The notes: generated from the sequence alone by a model not told the origin. Counted from the first letter of the stretch, positions 20,167-31,800 are shown. The stretch: DNA of 64,000 bases from Thinopyrum elongatum (GCA_011799875.1 CM022301.1:213983888-214047887); one strand, 5' to 3'. Program-made: numbers and translations.

Positions 20167-21162
20167 TGATATCTACTATGCAACTTTATTCTTGTAGACT
20201 CGTGTTGGGCCTCCAAGCGCAGAGTTTTGTAGGACAGTAGCAATTTTCCCTCAAGTGGATGACCTAAGGTTTATCAATCCGTGGGAGGCGTAGGATGAAG
20301 ATGGTCTCTCTCAAACAACCTTGCAACCAAATAACAAAGAGTCTCTTGTGTCCCCAACACACCCAATACAATGGCAAATTGTATAGGTGCACTAGTTCGG
20401 CAAAGAGATGGTGATAAAAGTGTAATATGGATGGTAGAAATATATTTTTATAATCTGAATAAATAAAAACAGTAAGGTATCAAACGATAAAAGTGAGCAC
20501 AAATGGTATTGCCATGCTTGAAAATGAGGCCTAGGGTCCGTACTTTTGCTAGTGCAATCTCTCAACAATGCTAATATAATTGGATCATATAACCATCCCT
20601 CAACGTGCGGTGAAGAATCACTCCAAAGTTCCTATCTAGCGGAGAACATAAGAAGAAATTTTTTGTAGGGTATGAAACCACCTCAAAGCTATTATTTCCG
20701 ATCAATCTATCCTAGAGTTCGTACTATAATAACACCAAGCTATTCTTTCTGATCGATCTATCCAGAGTTCGTACTAAGATAACACCAAATAATTTCAGAT
20801 TCATAATACTCAATCCAACACAAAGAACCTCAAAGAGTGCCCCAAGATTTCTACTGGAGAAACAAAGACAAGAACGAGCATCAACCCCTATGCATAGATT
20901 ACCCCAATGTCACCTCGAGAATCTGTGAGTTGAGTGCCAAAACATATATCAAGTGAATCAATATGATACCCCATTGTCACCACGGGTATTCATAGCAAGA
21001 CATACATAAAGTGTTCTCAAATCCATAAAAGTATTCAATCCAATAAGAACAAAATCTCAAAGGGAAAACTCAATTCACAACAAGATAGAGAGGGGAAAAC
21101 ACCATATGATCCAACTATATTAACAAAGCCCGCGATACATGAAGATCGTGACATCTCAAGAA

Positions 21163-21206
<44 letters not shown>

Positions 21207-21767
21207 AACACATAACTACTGGTACAAACCCTCAATCCCGAGGGTGGACTACTCCCTCCTCATCTGTGTGGCCATAGGGATGATGAAGATGGCCACCGAT
21301 GATGATTTCCCCCTCCGGCAGGGTGCCGGAATAGGGTCTAGATTGGTTTTTTTGGCTACAGAGGCTTGCGGTGGCAGAACTTCTGATCTAGGGTTATTTC
21401 TTGGGGGTTTATGTATTTATAGGATTTTTTGGCGTTGGTTTCCCGCGAAGATGGGCCTCGAGGTGAGCACAACCCACCTGGGCGCACCTGGGCCTCCTGG
21501 CACGCCCAGGTGTCTTGTGCTCACCTCCTTCACCGTATGGTCCTCCCATGAAGCTTCTAGTGCCTCTTTTGTTCCAAAAAAATTGTCAAAAAGTTTCGTT
21601 GCATTTGGAGAACTTTTATTTCTGCACAAAAAACAATAGCACGGTAGTTCTGCTGAAAACAGCGTCAGTCCGGGTTAGTTCCATCCAAATCATACCAAAA
21701 CCATATAATTTTTTTGTAAACATGGCATGAATACTTCATAAATTATAGATGCGTTGGAGATGTATCA
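20167..21767 (-). repeat. 5' LTR of element C
   Basis: 1601 bp, closely similar to 14502-16065. The main length difference is a long GA tract at about 21165-21202, short in the partner LTR. It ends at the GATAT duplication (21768-21772). Confidence 0.92.
21165..21202. repeat. GA microsatellite in C's 5' LTR
   Basis: An uninterrupted GA run of nearly 20 units. The corresponding site in the 3' LTR (near 15500) has only about five to six units. Confidence 0.9.
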
Positions 21768-21772
21768 GATAT

Positions 21773-21998
21773 GCACGTGGAATTCAAGAAGTCAAGTCTC
21801 CCAAACGGAGTAAACAAATCTAGGACCCAATTTATCCCGTCCCGTTTTCTGCAGGAAAGCAAGGAGGCATTATGCAAAAAGGTATTGAAGCTTGAGCAAG
21901 AAAACAATGATTTGAGGGAGGAAAAATTTATCCTCAAACATAAGCTGGAGAAGAAGAATGCCACCTCATCACCACCACCATCACCAAAGGAGATTTGA
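21773..21998 (+). CDS. ORF3 of element A, second part (coiled coil)
   Basis: Continues the frame of 14320-14501 after element C. The segment contains a leucine-zipper-like heptad stretch (VLKLEQENNDLREEKF) and ends with a serine/proline-rich tail and TGA at 21996-21998. In B the corresponding downstream sequence (48721-48900, minus) also reads as a coiled coil (LRKEIMDLKRQVNKLEEEN), so the fold is conserved even though B's frame carries a stop. Confidence 0.7.
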
Positions 21999-23354
21999 GT
22001 ACACTGGTATGGGCACTCCCCTTGGCTTGTGCCAAGCTTGGGGGAGGCGCCCCGGTATTGTATCACCATCACATCTATTATCTTCATCTATTTTTAGTTC
22101 GATCCTTAGTTATTTCATGATTTAGTTGAATAAAAGTTTAGTATGATCTATTTTCGAGTGCTAGCTTCGTGATCTATCTATCTATGTAATCGAGTGAGAG
22201 TTATATAATAAAGTTTAGTTTGAGTTTTTGCTTCTTTACTTTTCTATCTCAATCAAAATAAAGAAAGTAATGAAAAAGATCATATGCTAATCTCATGGAA
22301 GGTAATGACAATACATAAGAAGGAGTATAAGTGGTAAAAGTTATTGAAAGTTGATAAACATAGCATTGGTCAATGATGCAATTCATGAAAGATATTAATA
22401 AGGGAAGAGAAGATTCACATGCAAGTATACTATCTTGGATATCTTTTATGATTGTGAGCCCCCATGAAATATTTTATGTCAGATTGTTGACGTTGGACAA
22501 GGGAGACAACGTAATGATTTATGTTTGTTCATATTCACATAGAAGTTATATTGTCATAGATCCTCCAACATGTGGTGCTTGCCCAATATCTTTGCTAGCC
22601 AAAAATCCGCACCAAGTAGAGATACTACTTGTGCATCCAAAAACCTTAAACCCAATTTCAAGTTATGAGAGTCCACTATACCTATCTATGGATTGAGTAA
22701 GATCCGTCAAGTAAGTTGTCATTGGTGCATAAGGCAATAAAAATTGCTTCTAAATATGCATGATCTTTTAATGTAAGGGAAAATAAGCGTTGTACGAACT
22801 TGTGATGGCAAAGTAATAAAAGCGGTGGACTGCATGATAAAGGTTGCTATCATAAGGGGCAATATAACATGGTGTTCTTTTGCACTAAGAGCTTGTGCAT
22901 CCAAAAATAAAAAGCGCATGACAACCTCTGCTTCCCTCTGCGAAGGGCCTATCTTTTACTTTTATGTATTTACTTTTTATTTTTCTCTTTTGCAAGCATC
23001 ATGTGGTGGAGAAAGATCTAGGCACATATACTCATTTGGATATGAGTGATCATGAGTCATTATTGTTAACATCACCCTTGAGGTGAATAAGTTGGGAGGC
23101 GAAATTATAAGCCCCTATTTTTCTATGTGTCTGGCTGAAACCTTTTGCTCCATATATATAGTGTGAGTGTTAGAAATCATAGAAGACTAAATGATGGTTG
23201 AGTATGTGGACTTGCCAAAAAGGCTCCGACATGAGACCCTTCCTGAAAATATGATGAATTGCAATTGCATTGTTGACTGAGAACAAAGTTTGTTAGTTTT
23301 CAAGAAAGTTTATTCCTTATAATTTGATGTTGTGATGAATTGTTACTTGCTCAT
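21999..23354 (+). other. 3' non-coding region of element A (left of F)
   Basis: 1.36 kb between ORF3 and the F insertion; it resumes at 37423-37586. No sense-strand gene. It carries the conserved antisense ORF (22719-22919) and is homologous to 47146-48720 of B and parts of C and D. Confidence 0.75.
22719..22919 (-). CDS. Conserved 66-codon antisense ORF (element A copy)
   Basis: Minus strand, antisense to element A. It starts MRFLFLDAQALSAKEHH and ends NFYCLMHQ. The same ORF, same length and start, occurs antisense in B (47765-47965) and D (41138-41338), and frameshifted in C. A hydrophobic middle (VILPLMIATFIMQS) could be a single membrane segment. Function unknown. Conservation of DNA for another reason is possible, so coding status is uncertain. 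Confidence 0.45.
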   Translation of the reverse strand: MRFLFLDAQALSAKEHHVILPLMIATFIMQSTAFITLPSQVRTTLIFPYIKRSCIFRSNFYCLMHQ

Positions 23355-23994
23355 TGTAACACCCCATGTCATTAGCCACAGTAATCACTTTTGATAATCA
23401 CAAGTCAGCATGTTTAACAATGCATAATTATCATTAGCATCATGTTGCATTTCAACTCCTAAGCCAAACTTCAAATTTAAATGAAAGTGGAAAATAAAAG
23501 TTGTTCAACCTAGAAACTAAAATGTTCATTAAATAATAAATATTCCAGAGATCATTCTAAAATTATAACCAACAATTATTACATTAATTAAGTAACCCAA
23601 ACCTCCTCTAACAGTGGCTGAAAATAATATTTAATAACCTTTTAATTAATCTAAATCAAATATGAAATGATGTTTTGCCCAAACTAGTTTTTGGTGCTAG
23701 GGTATAGTGCACTGCTATTTATGGACTAGGTCACACTTTTTACAAAACTCATTTGGTGCCCAAACATTTTGCAAACAGAAAAGAAAAGAGATAGAAAAAG
23801 AGAAAAAGGAAAAGGCCTAAACGCGCTACTGTGCACTTAGGCCTACTGCTACAGCGCCGGCCCAGCCCACCCCGCACCTCCTCCCACCTCTCACTGCTCA
23901 CCGCCGCCTCGCTGTCGAACACCTCGCGCCCGCACGCGCGCGCGCACCCGTCCCCCCTGCTCGCAGCTCGACAGCGCGTCGCCGCGTGCGCTGG

Positions 23995-24003
23995 GTATAA
24001 GAG
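23995..24003 (+). promoter_or_regulatory. TATA-like box of F's 5' LTR
   Basis: GTATAAGAG at the start of the GC-rich leader. The same box is at about 33957-33965 in the 3' LTR. Confidence 0.45.
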
Positions 24004-25476
24004 CAGCTCCCCTCGACCCCGCGGACGAACCCTAGCCGCTCCGTTAGCTCTCTCTCTCGCTCCCCCACTTCACCCGAGCGCCGCCATGATCGGCCTCCGT
24101 TGAAGCTCGCGGCCACCGTGCCCCGTTCGCCTCCCCGACGTGTCCTGCGTGCTCGCCGTTGTCCCCTCCTTCGACTGCGCCGACGAACCGAAGCCGAACA
24201 CCCCTGCATCGACCCGGCGCCATCGTCTTCCTCCTCGGATCCCCGCCGCCGTTCGCCATCGATTCCGGCTGCACCACGCCTTCCCCGCGCCCGCTCTGAA
24301 CGGCTACGCCCCACTGTGAGCTCCTGCTCCTCCTCCCCCCTCTCCATTAGCTCGCTCGCGTCCCGTAGCGCCAGCTCCGCGTTAGGCCGCACCCACCGCC
24401 GCGGACCTCGTCGCCGGCGAGTGTCCGACGACCATTTGGTCATGTGCTGCTACCCATTCGCTTCGCCGCCTCGCATAGGCCTCGCCTACCCCTTGCTTCG
24501 CCCGTAGAACATGCCGTGGCGCCGTTCCCCTAGCTCGCCCGAGAAGCCTCCCCGCCGATGAGCTCCTGCCGCTCGACTCCGGCCTCCCCAGCACCCCGCA
24601 CCGCCACCATTCGACGCGCGGCGTCGAGCCGCGTCGAACACACCCTTCCCCGGCCCCGGAGACGCCCTGTGGGCGAATCCCGAACCTCGCCGGCTCGCTC
24701 CGCCGCGTTGGAGCTCGCCGGAGCGCTCTCCGGCCGGCGTCCGACGTGGCCGGTGGGTCCCCCCCCCCCCCCCCCGTGCCACTGACTGTGGGCCCCCTGG
24801 GCCCCTCGGGTCAACTGCTGACGTGGCCGCCCCTGTCTCACTGACATGTGGGGCCCGGCCATTTAAATGAATTTAAATAAATAGAAAATCTGTTAATTAG
24901 GTAATTAATTAGTTTAAACACTAATCAGTCACTGACTGCTGGGCCCCACCTGCTAATTAACCCAATTAGTTAATTTAACCTCTCTCTTAAAGCCACAGTG
25001 TATGACATGTGGGCCCCACTTGTCAGGTTTGACTCTGGTCAGCCAGAGTTGACCTGCTGACATCACACTGACCTCATGCTGACGTCATCATTCACTATTC
25101 TAGATAATTCAAATTTAAATAAATAATTAAATTCAGAAAATGTTTAAAACTTTAGAAAATCATATAAATTAAACCGTAACTCCGATGAAAATAATTTATA
25201 TATGAAACTTGCTCAGAATTTCGATACGAACCCGAATAAGCCCTCCGTATTCTTTTCAGATGCCCCTAGCTATATGAACATTGAACTTTTAGAGCGATTT
25301 CGATAAATGAATAGTGCTCAACATTGATTAAATAAATCGGGATAAAGTCCTAATTTAACTAAATCATTTAGTTAGGCAGTAGAACACCCCGGCATATCAT
25401 TTAGGCATGTCATACATATTGTTTGCATTATTTCCGTGAATTTATTGTTTCTCTCCCCCTCCGTCTCTCTCGATAG

Positions 25477-25566
25477 ACGCCGATACCGACGACGCTGCAG
25501 CTGGGTACGACTACACTACCGACGAGCAGCCCGTTGACGATCTCTCTCTCTTGCCAGAGCAACCAG
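25477..25566 (+). other. Exon-like acidic block 1 in F's LTR
   Basis: A 90-base block bounded by a polypyrimidine-AG (CTCTCTCGATAG) and by CCAG followed by GCAAGC, a GC-type splice-donor match. With one base borrowed at the junction, the frame reads DADTDDAAAGYDYTTDEQP and continues to PEQP. G has the counterpart at 53035-53110 with the same bounds. The 3' LTR copy is near 35456-35544. Splicing is inferred. Confidence 0.4.
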
Positions 25567-25876
25567 GCAAGCCCCCCCTTGAGCATCCAGATATCACCCA
25601 TTCCATTTCTCCTGCTTGCATTAGATTTTTCTACTATTAATGTATGTTCCTATTCTGATGCATAGCCTGCTTTTGTAACCTGTTCATTGTTACCTTACCT
25701 GCCTATGATAAACTGTTTAGTATAGGTTGGTAGTGAACCATCAGTGACCCCACCACCTTACCCTTGTTGCCCCTGCTTGATCGTCGACGACTCGATCAAT
25801 GCGATCGTCGACCAGAGATAGACACCTCACTTCACACCCCCTTAGTTGTACGACTCTGCATAGTTACTATCAAGTG

Positions 25877-26079
25877 CCGAGGGTGATACCTCGAAACGCA
25901 CTCCTGATGAATACTCTGCAGCATAGCTGTTCGGTCGTGGTCATCGAGGGTGATTCCTCCTTCTCCATTTCTGATACGACTCTGTCGTGCAACCCCTCAG
26001 TGTGAACCTCGAGGGTGATGCCTCATACGTTCACCCTGATGTTTTCATCGAGTGGAATCCGCCGAGGGTGATTCCTCGG
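25877..26079 (+). repeat. Four short palindromic GAGGGTGAT.CCTC motifs in F's LTR
   Basis: Copies at about 25877-25893, 25944-25959, 26008-26025 and 26062-26079. Each can fold as a small hairpin (GAGG...CCTC), with spacing of about 50-70 bases. The 3' LTR has the same set about 10 kb downstream. Confidence 0.6.
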
Positions 26080-27067
26080 GTTTCCCCTTTGATGATATGA
26101 CCACACGGTTACTTTGACCTTATTACAGGCGGGTCCACCCTGGTGGGTACCCGCTGGGGATCTATGTTGTCGAGTGTGCCGGAAGGGCACTCGAGTGTGA
26201 TATTGTGGCAGAGCTTCAGAGACTCTGATTGTCTCCGCGTGATACTAAATGAGCATATTGGATTTGGGTGTGTGATCTGAGTGGGTCGACGTGCCCTATA
26301 CGCACTACCACCATGCGGGATTATGGTTATGGGGCCCTCTGCGATGTACGTTTCTCCCGAAAGCTCGTCAGACGTCACAATTCACCGTGCGGGCTGATTG
26401 TCGGGAATGGGCTGGATACTTCACTGACGAGTTCAGTGTCGCGCCTGCACCCCGGCCAGTCTCGCAACACGCAGGGTGCCCAGGGCGAAGGCCCAAGACC
26501 TCTGGGTGCATAGGTTAGTCCGGCGTGCTGACCTCTCTGCCGAGCCTAGGTAGGGCGCTGCTTCGTGTTGATCTTCCAAGGACGGGGATTACCCAGCAAG
26601 TGTGTCCGGCCAGAGTTGATCGAGCATGTTGGGTAACAGTAGTGCACCCCTGCAGGGATGAATGATCTATCGATAGCCGGTCCTACGGTAAAGGACGCTC
26701 AGTTTGTGTATCCCGGTCTACTACTTGAACTGGATACTTGTTACTTAATTGAAGCTTCGGGATCGCTTTCTCGCTGGGAGTCGAGGAAGGATCTCTAGGC
26801 TTGCTTCAACATGTTTGCTAAATAAAATGCTATTCTACTCTCTTCTACTGCTGCAAGATGATGGCTTCGTGAAGATGCTAGTCTTCGATAGGACTAGGCC
26901 TTCTCTCTATTCTGGCAATTCTGCAGCCCAGTCCACATATATAGCCATTCTCCATTGATAATGTTGCATATGTAGTATAGATCCTTGCTTGCTGAGTACT
27001 TCGGATGCGTACTCACGGTTGCTTTACTTTCTCTTTTCCCCATACCCCACCTTGATGATACAATCAG

Positions 27068-27165
27068 ACGATGGAGTCCCGGAGACAGATGCCACCACAG
27101 GAGCTTACTACCAGGAGGGTCCAGAGGGCACGTACTACTGGATCGAGCCAGCCGACCAGGAGTAG
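27068..27165 (+). other. Exon-like block 2 in F's LTR
   Basis: After ...TACAATCAG an open stretch encodes a tyrosine-rich acidic peptide (GVPETDATTGAYYQEG ... PADQE) ending in TAG at 27163-27165. The reading phase fits joining to block 1. The 3' LTR copy (37047-37144) is also open, and G has PEPDATFDD ... ADDQE and TAG at about 54446-54547. Confidence 0.4.
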
Positions 27166-27446
27166 GATCGAAGGCTCCCAGGCAGGATGCCAACGCCTTT
27201 TGATCTAGTGTCGTTGTTTGTGCTAGCCTTCTTAAGGCAAAACTTGTCTAACTATGTATGTACTCAGATAATATTTGTATGACTGACTTATGTATTCGGA
27301 TCTTCGGATCCCTGGTCTGTAATATTGTGGATCTCCGTTTATTTGTGTTAGAGTTGTGTTGTGATATCTTCCCGTGAGTCCCTGTGCTTGATCGTGCATG
27401 ATTGCGTGTATGATTAGAGCACGATAGAGTCGGGGGCGTCACAAGT

Positions 27447-27458
27447 TGGTATCAGAGC
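27447..27458 (+). other. Primer binding site of element F (initiator Met tRNA)
   Basis: TGGTATCAGAGC, the standard plant initiator-Met complement, four bases from the 5' LTR end. Confidence 0.95.
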
Positions 27459-27837
27459 CGACTGCCTGTAGGAAGCCCCCTTCCAAATTCCTTGGCCAAA
27501 GTTGAGTCTAGACATCGAAAAACTAATTTACTAACTTGGCTGTGTGGCTTACGGGCCCACGTCGCCAACTGGGTGGTATTAGGATCTTTTATTCCTCGTC
27601 TATACTCTGGGACTCTGATCTCTCTTCTATTCAGGTTAAATAAATTTACTAACACCGGCACTTAGGATCTCGTAAATTCTGTCTACCCGGAGAGCTGGAT
27701 ATCTGTGCGATTTCCCTGTCATTGATCTGATTAGTCTGATAATCATTTTCCTTTCCATTGTTTTGTTTAACCTTTCTCTCCGAGTTGTGTTAAACTTCTC
27801 ATTGTCGTTTGACAACCCATAATTTCCTCTGTTTCAG

Positions 27838-28608
27838 ATGGATCATTTGTTTCCACCGCGTCCTACGACACAGCTTGTGCTTCGCACTTGGGCTCGTGAT
27901 GCCCCTGGGTTTCCAACTGTCCTGATCGCTCTCATGACCAAACTTAGCTACCGCTGGTACCCTAAGTACATGGTCTACGAGGATTACCGCGAGTTCAATC
28001 AGGAGCAGTACCATGCTGATGTTCATATCTATGATCAACAGAATGACTCAGACACCAAGCTGCACCTTTTTCACGGTATCGGCATGATGATTGAGATGGC
28101 AGTACATGATGCCGCCTACTCTGCTCTCGCACGTCTCCGAGGATAGTTCAGCGATATCTTGGATGACTCTGAGTTCCGATACATTCTGTATGCCCCTGCT
28201 GGAGATGCTACTGGATACTACATAGCTATCTGTGCCCCGCACGAGCCTCATCGCTATGACCCACGCGTTCTAATTCAGTGCACTCAGGCTCTGGATCGCA
28301 CTGTTCGGGATCTTTCCGTCGAGTTGGTTGCCACTCAAGCACGTCTCTACGATGCTATGATGCAGTTGCTACCCGCTGTTCACGCAGGGATACATCCGGA
28401 GCACATCCTTTACCCGCGCAGGACTCAGATGTATGCTGGTATTGAATGGCCTGCTGTTGGAGGTCACACACCTACACGTGGACCTCTTCTTACAGCTCGA
28501 GACCGGGTTCTGCATCAGAGTGCACATGGAGCGCAGGATCCTACCGCAACGAACATTCGTCGTCCGCACTCGCAGTTACCCCGTTACAGTGGTTTTCCCC
28601 GACGTTGA
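27838..28608 (+). pseudogene. Extra ORF between primer site and gag of F, one in-frame TAG
   Basis: ATG at 27838 (MDHLFPPRPTTQLVLRTW) opens a 257-codon frame broken only by TAG at 28144-28146. The frame continues unchanged to a stop at 28606-28608. The translation is a compositionally normal protein (for example FRYILYAPAGDATGYYIAI) with no zinc knuckle, protease or RT motifs and no obvious signal peptide. It lies on the sense strand before gag, where most Tekay elements have only leader. A single C-to-T change could explain the stop. Function unknown. Confidence 0.65.
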
Positions 28609-28858
28609 TGTAGCCTTTGCTATGTCTCGTTGTGTACTTCCTTACCGCGTGCCTGCGCACCGCCTAGTATGTCTAGCTTTTAATTTGCGCCGTTATGCTG
28701 TCCGCATGTACCCGACTTTGTGTATGGATCTGTATGTCTTAATCGACTACTGTTATGTATCTGTTACACTGCTTAAATTGTTGTCGAGTTACATCATGCT
28801 TGTCGCTAAACACTCGCAATTGCTTGTACTAAACTACCCCCTGTTGATACTTAGCAGG

Positions 28859-31800
28859 ATGGTTAGACCAGGTGGTCGTGGTCGTGGTACCCCTGAACGC
28901 CCACCACCGCTAGACTATATGGCAGCTATGATGCAACAATTCGAGCTCAACTACCAGTTCATGACTGGAATTATGGCTCAGTTTCCGCATCAGAACAACC
29001 AGAACCAGAACCCTCCTTCAATAACTCTGCCAGAGTTTATGCGGCTCAACCCCACTCAGTTCCGCAACTCTAACAAGCCACTGGATGCAGATGACTGGCT
29101 CCGCGACATCACTCATGAGATGGAGTCTGCTAATGTCGCCCCTGCCAACTTCGTCACCTTCGCGGCCTTTTTCCTAAAGGGACCCGCTGCTCAATGGTGG
29201 GACACACACAAGCGTACACTGCCTGCTGGAACAGTCATTACCTGGTATGAGTTCCAGGCTGCTTTCCGTGCATGTTACATCCCTCAGGCAATTATGGAAC
29301 GCATGAAGACCCAGTTCCACAACCTCACTCGGGGCAACAAGACTGTCAAAGCTTTTCAGTGGGAATTTCTTGACCTCTCCCGCTATGCTGAAGAAGACAT
29401 CACCACAGATGCCCGTAGGCAAGAGAAGTTCTGTAATGGACTCCACCCAGACCTCGAGCTTGCACTTGCTGCTCAAGACTTCAACGACTTTTCAACTCTT
29501 GTGAACAAGGCTATTCTTGTTGAGACCACGCAGATGAAACACAAGGACTCGCAGAAGTGCTATCATGATGCTGGCTCATCTTCGGGCTCAGCACAGAAGC
29601 GTCGAGTCTGGATTCCCAACAATGTGTTCCGTCCAAATACCTCTGCGCCAAAGAACAACTATGCTGCACCACGTCTGCCTCCTCCACCACCGAGGCAGCC
29701 AAAAGCTCAAGCTATTCAAAACAATGCTCCTCTTCGTCCTGAAGATGGTCTGTGCTTCAAGTGCCACAAACCAGGTCACCAGGCTAAAGACTGCCGCCAG
29801 ACACAGAATCAGTTGGCTTTTCCTCGTACTGGCCGTGGCAATGGACGTGGCAACAATCAGAACCGCAACTATAATAATGGGTCTGCTGCACATGGTCGTG
29901 GACACGCTTACAACATTGATATTGAAGAAGTCCAGGATCAACCTGCTACTGTGATGGGTACCCTTCTCGTTAATTCAGTACCTGCTTCTGTTTTATTTGA
30001 TTCAGGAGCATCACATTCATTCATCTCTAGAAAATTTGCATTCATGCATGGCATTCGATACGAGAAGATGCATACTCCGTTAGTCATTAAAACTCCCGGA
30101 GGTCATTGTCATGCTGACGTGATAGCACCTGATGTTACCGTCGAAATTAAAGGGTTGGAATTCCTTGCCTCACCCATCGTCTTGAAGTCTTCCACTATAG
30201 ACCTCATTCTCGAAATGGATTGGTTGAAAGCTCACATTGCTTCGATCAATTGTGCCACTAAAGTCGTCCAACTTCTTCACCCCTCTGATGAGATAGTGAA
30301 CTACACCGCCCGAATTACTCGAGATGCTGAAGCTCAGATATATGCTCTGAATGCTTTGAACGCCTCACCTTTGGAAGGAATCGAGAACATTCTTGTCGTT
30401 CAAGATTTTCCAGACGTCTTTCCAGAAGAACTTCCAGGCATACCCCCGGTTAGGGCTGTCGAGTTTGTCATTGACTTGAAGCCTGGCACTGTCCCTATTG
30501 CCAAGCGTCCTTATAAGATGCCTCCGCACCACCTTCTCGAACTTAAGGAAGAAATCGACAAGTCACTTAAGAATGGTTTCATCCGCCCCAGTTCCTCTGC
30601 TTGGGGAGCACCTTCACTCTTCGTTAAGAAGAAGGATGGAACTAACCGATTGGTTCAGGATTATCAGCCCATTAACCAAGCCACAATCCAGAATAAATGC
30701 CCACTGCCCCGGATCAATGATCTTTATGATCAACTTGCTGGATCATCGGTGTTCTCTAAACTCGACTTGTGGTTGGGTTATCACCAGATCCGTGTCCGTG
30801 AAGAGGATATTCCCAAGACTGCATTCGTCACTCGTTATGGCTCCTATGAGTACACCGTCATGTCATTTGGCCTAACGAATGCCCCAGCTACATTCTCCCG
30901 TCTGATGAATTATATACTCATGGATTACCTCAACAAGTTCGTCGTGGTATATCTAGATGATATTCTGGTCTATTCTAAGAATAAAGAAGAACATGCTGAA
31001 CACCTCCGTCTGGTACTGGAAAGGCTCCGAGAACACCAGTTGTATGCCAAGTATTCCAAATGTGAATTTTGGCTTTCTGAAGTAACTTACCTTGGACATG
31101 TGATTTCCAAGGATGGAATTGCTGTTAACCCCGAACGAGTTCAGGCTATTCTTGACTGGACTCCCCCGAAGAATGTCAAGCAAGTCAGAAGTTTTCTTGG
31201 ACTTGCTAGTTACTGCCATCGATTTGTTGAGAACTTTTCCAAGATTGCAAAACCATTGACAAATCTGCTTCACAAAGGTGTCAAATTTGAGTGGACAGAA
31301 AAATGTCAAGAAAGCTTTCAGACACTAAAAGATAAATTGACATCTACCCCAGTATTAGCACCCCCGGATTCCCAAAAGGATTTTGTGATATACTGTGATG
31401 CATCTCGTCAAGGATTAGGCTGTGTCCTAATGCAAGAGCGTAAAGTGATTGCTTATGCCTCCCGGCAATTGCGTCCTCATGAAGAAAATTATCCCGTGCA
31501 TGATCTTGAACTTTCTGCGGTTATTTATGCCCTGAAGCTATGGCGACATTACCTTCTCGGTAACCGTTGCGAGATATACACGGATCACCAAAGTTTGAAG
31601 TATCTATATACTCAACCGGATCTGAACTTTCGTCAACAAAGATGGCTCGAAACAATTGCCGATTATGATATGAATATCTCATACACCCCTGGCAAGGCTA
31701 ATGTAATGGCCGATGCTTTGAGTCGCAAGGCTTATTGCAACAACCTTATGGTTCAGGAAGCACAACCTATGCTTTATGAAGAGCTTCGCAAATTAAACCT

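Larger units (their letters stand above)
14502..21767 (-). mobile_element. Non-autonomous LTR retrotransposon C (Athila-related)
   Basis: A complete minus-strand element with a perfect 5-bp TSD, GATAT (14497-14501 and 21768-21772). Its LTRs are 14502-16065 (3') and 20167-21767 (5'). The primer site is at 20140-20157 and the polypurine tract at 16066-16080. It has no protease, RT, RNase H or integrase; the only coding remnant is a gag-position ORF (19251-20108). Its 3' internal region is clearly related to that of A and B (for example 16650-16890), so it probably moved using Athila-type proteins. Confidence 0.93.
23355..27443 (+). repeat. 5' LTR of element F
   Basis: 4089 bp. A GC-rich block (23830-24790) follows a TATA-like box at about 23995-24003 (GTATAAGAG). 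A poly-C run is at 24761-24776. Four GAGGGTGAT.CCTC motifs lie at 25877-26079. Exon-like acidic blocks are at 25477-25566 and 27068-27165. Open frames in the GC block occur on both strands and look compositional. Confidence 0.95.

Noticed and set aside
23831..24862. Several 70-180 codon frames in the GC-rich part of F's LTR (and copies near 33794-34840)
   Set aside because: Frames are open on both strands at once and differ between the two LTR copies through indels. I treat them as compositional.
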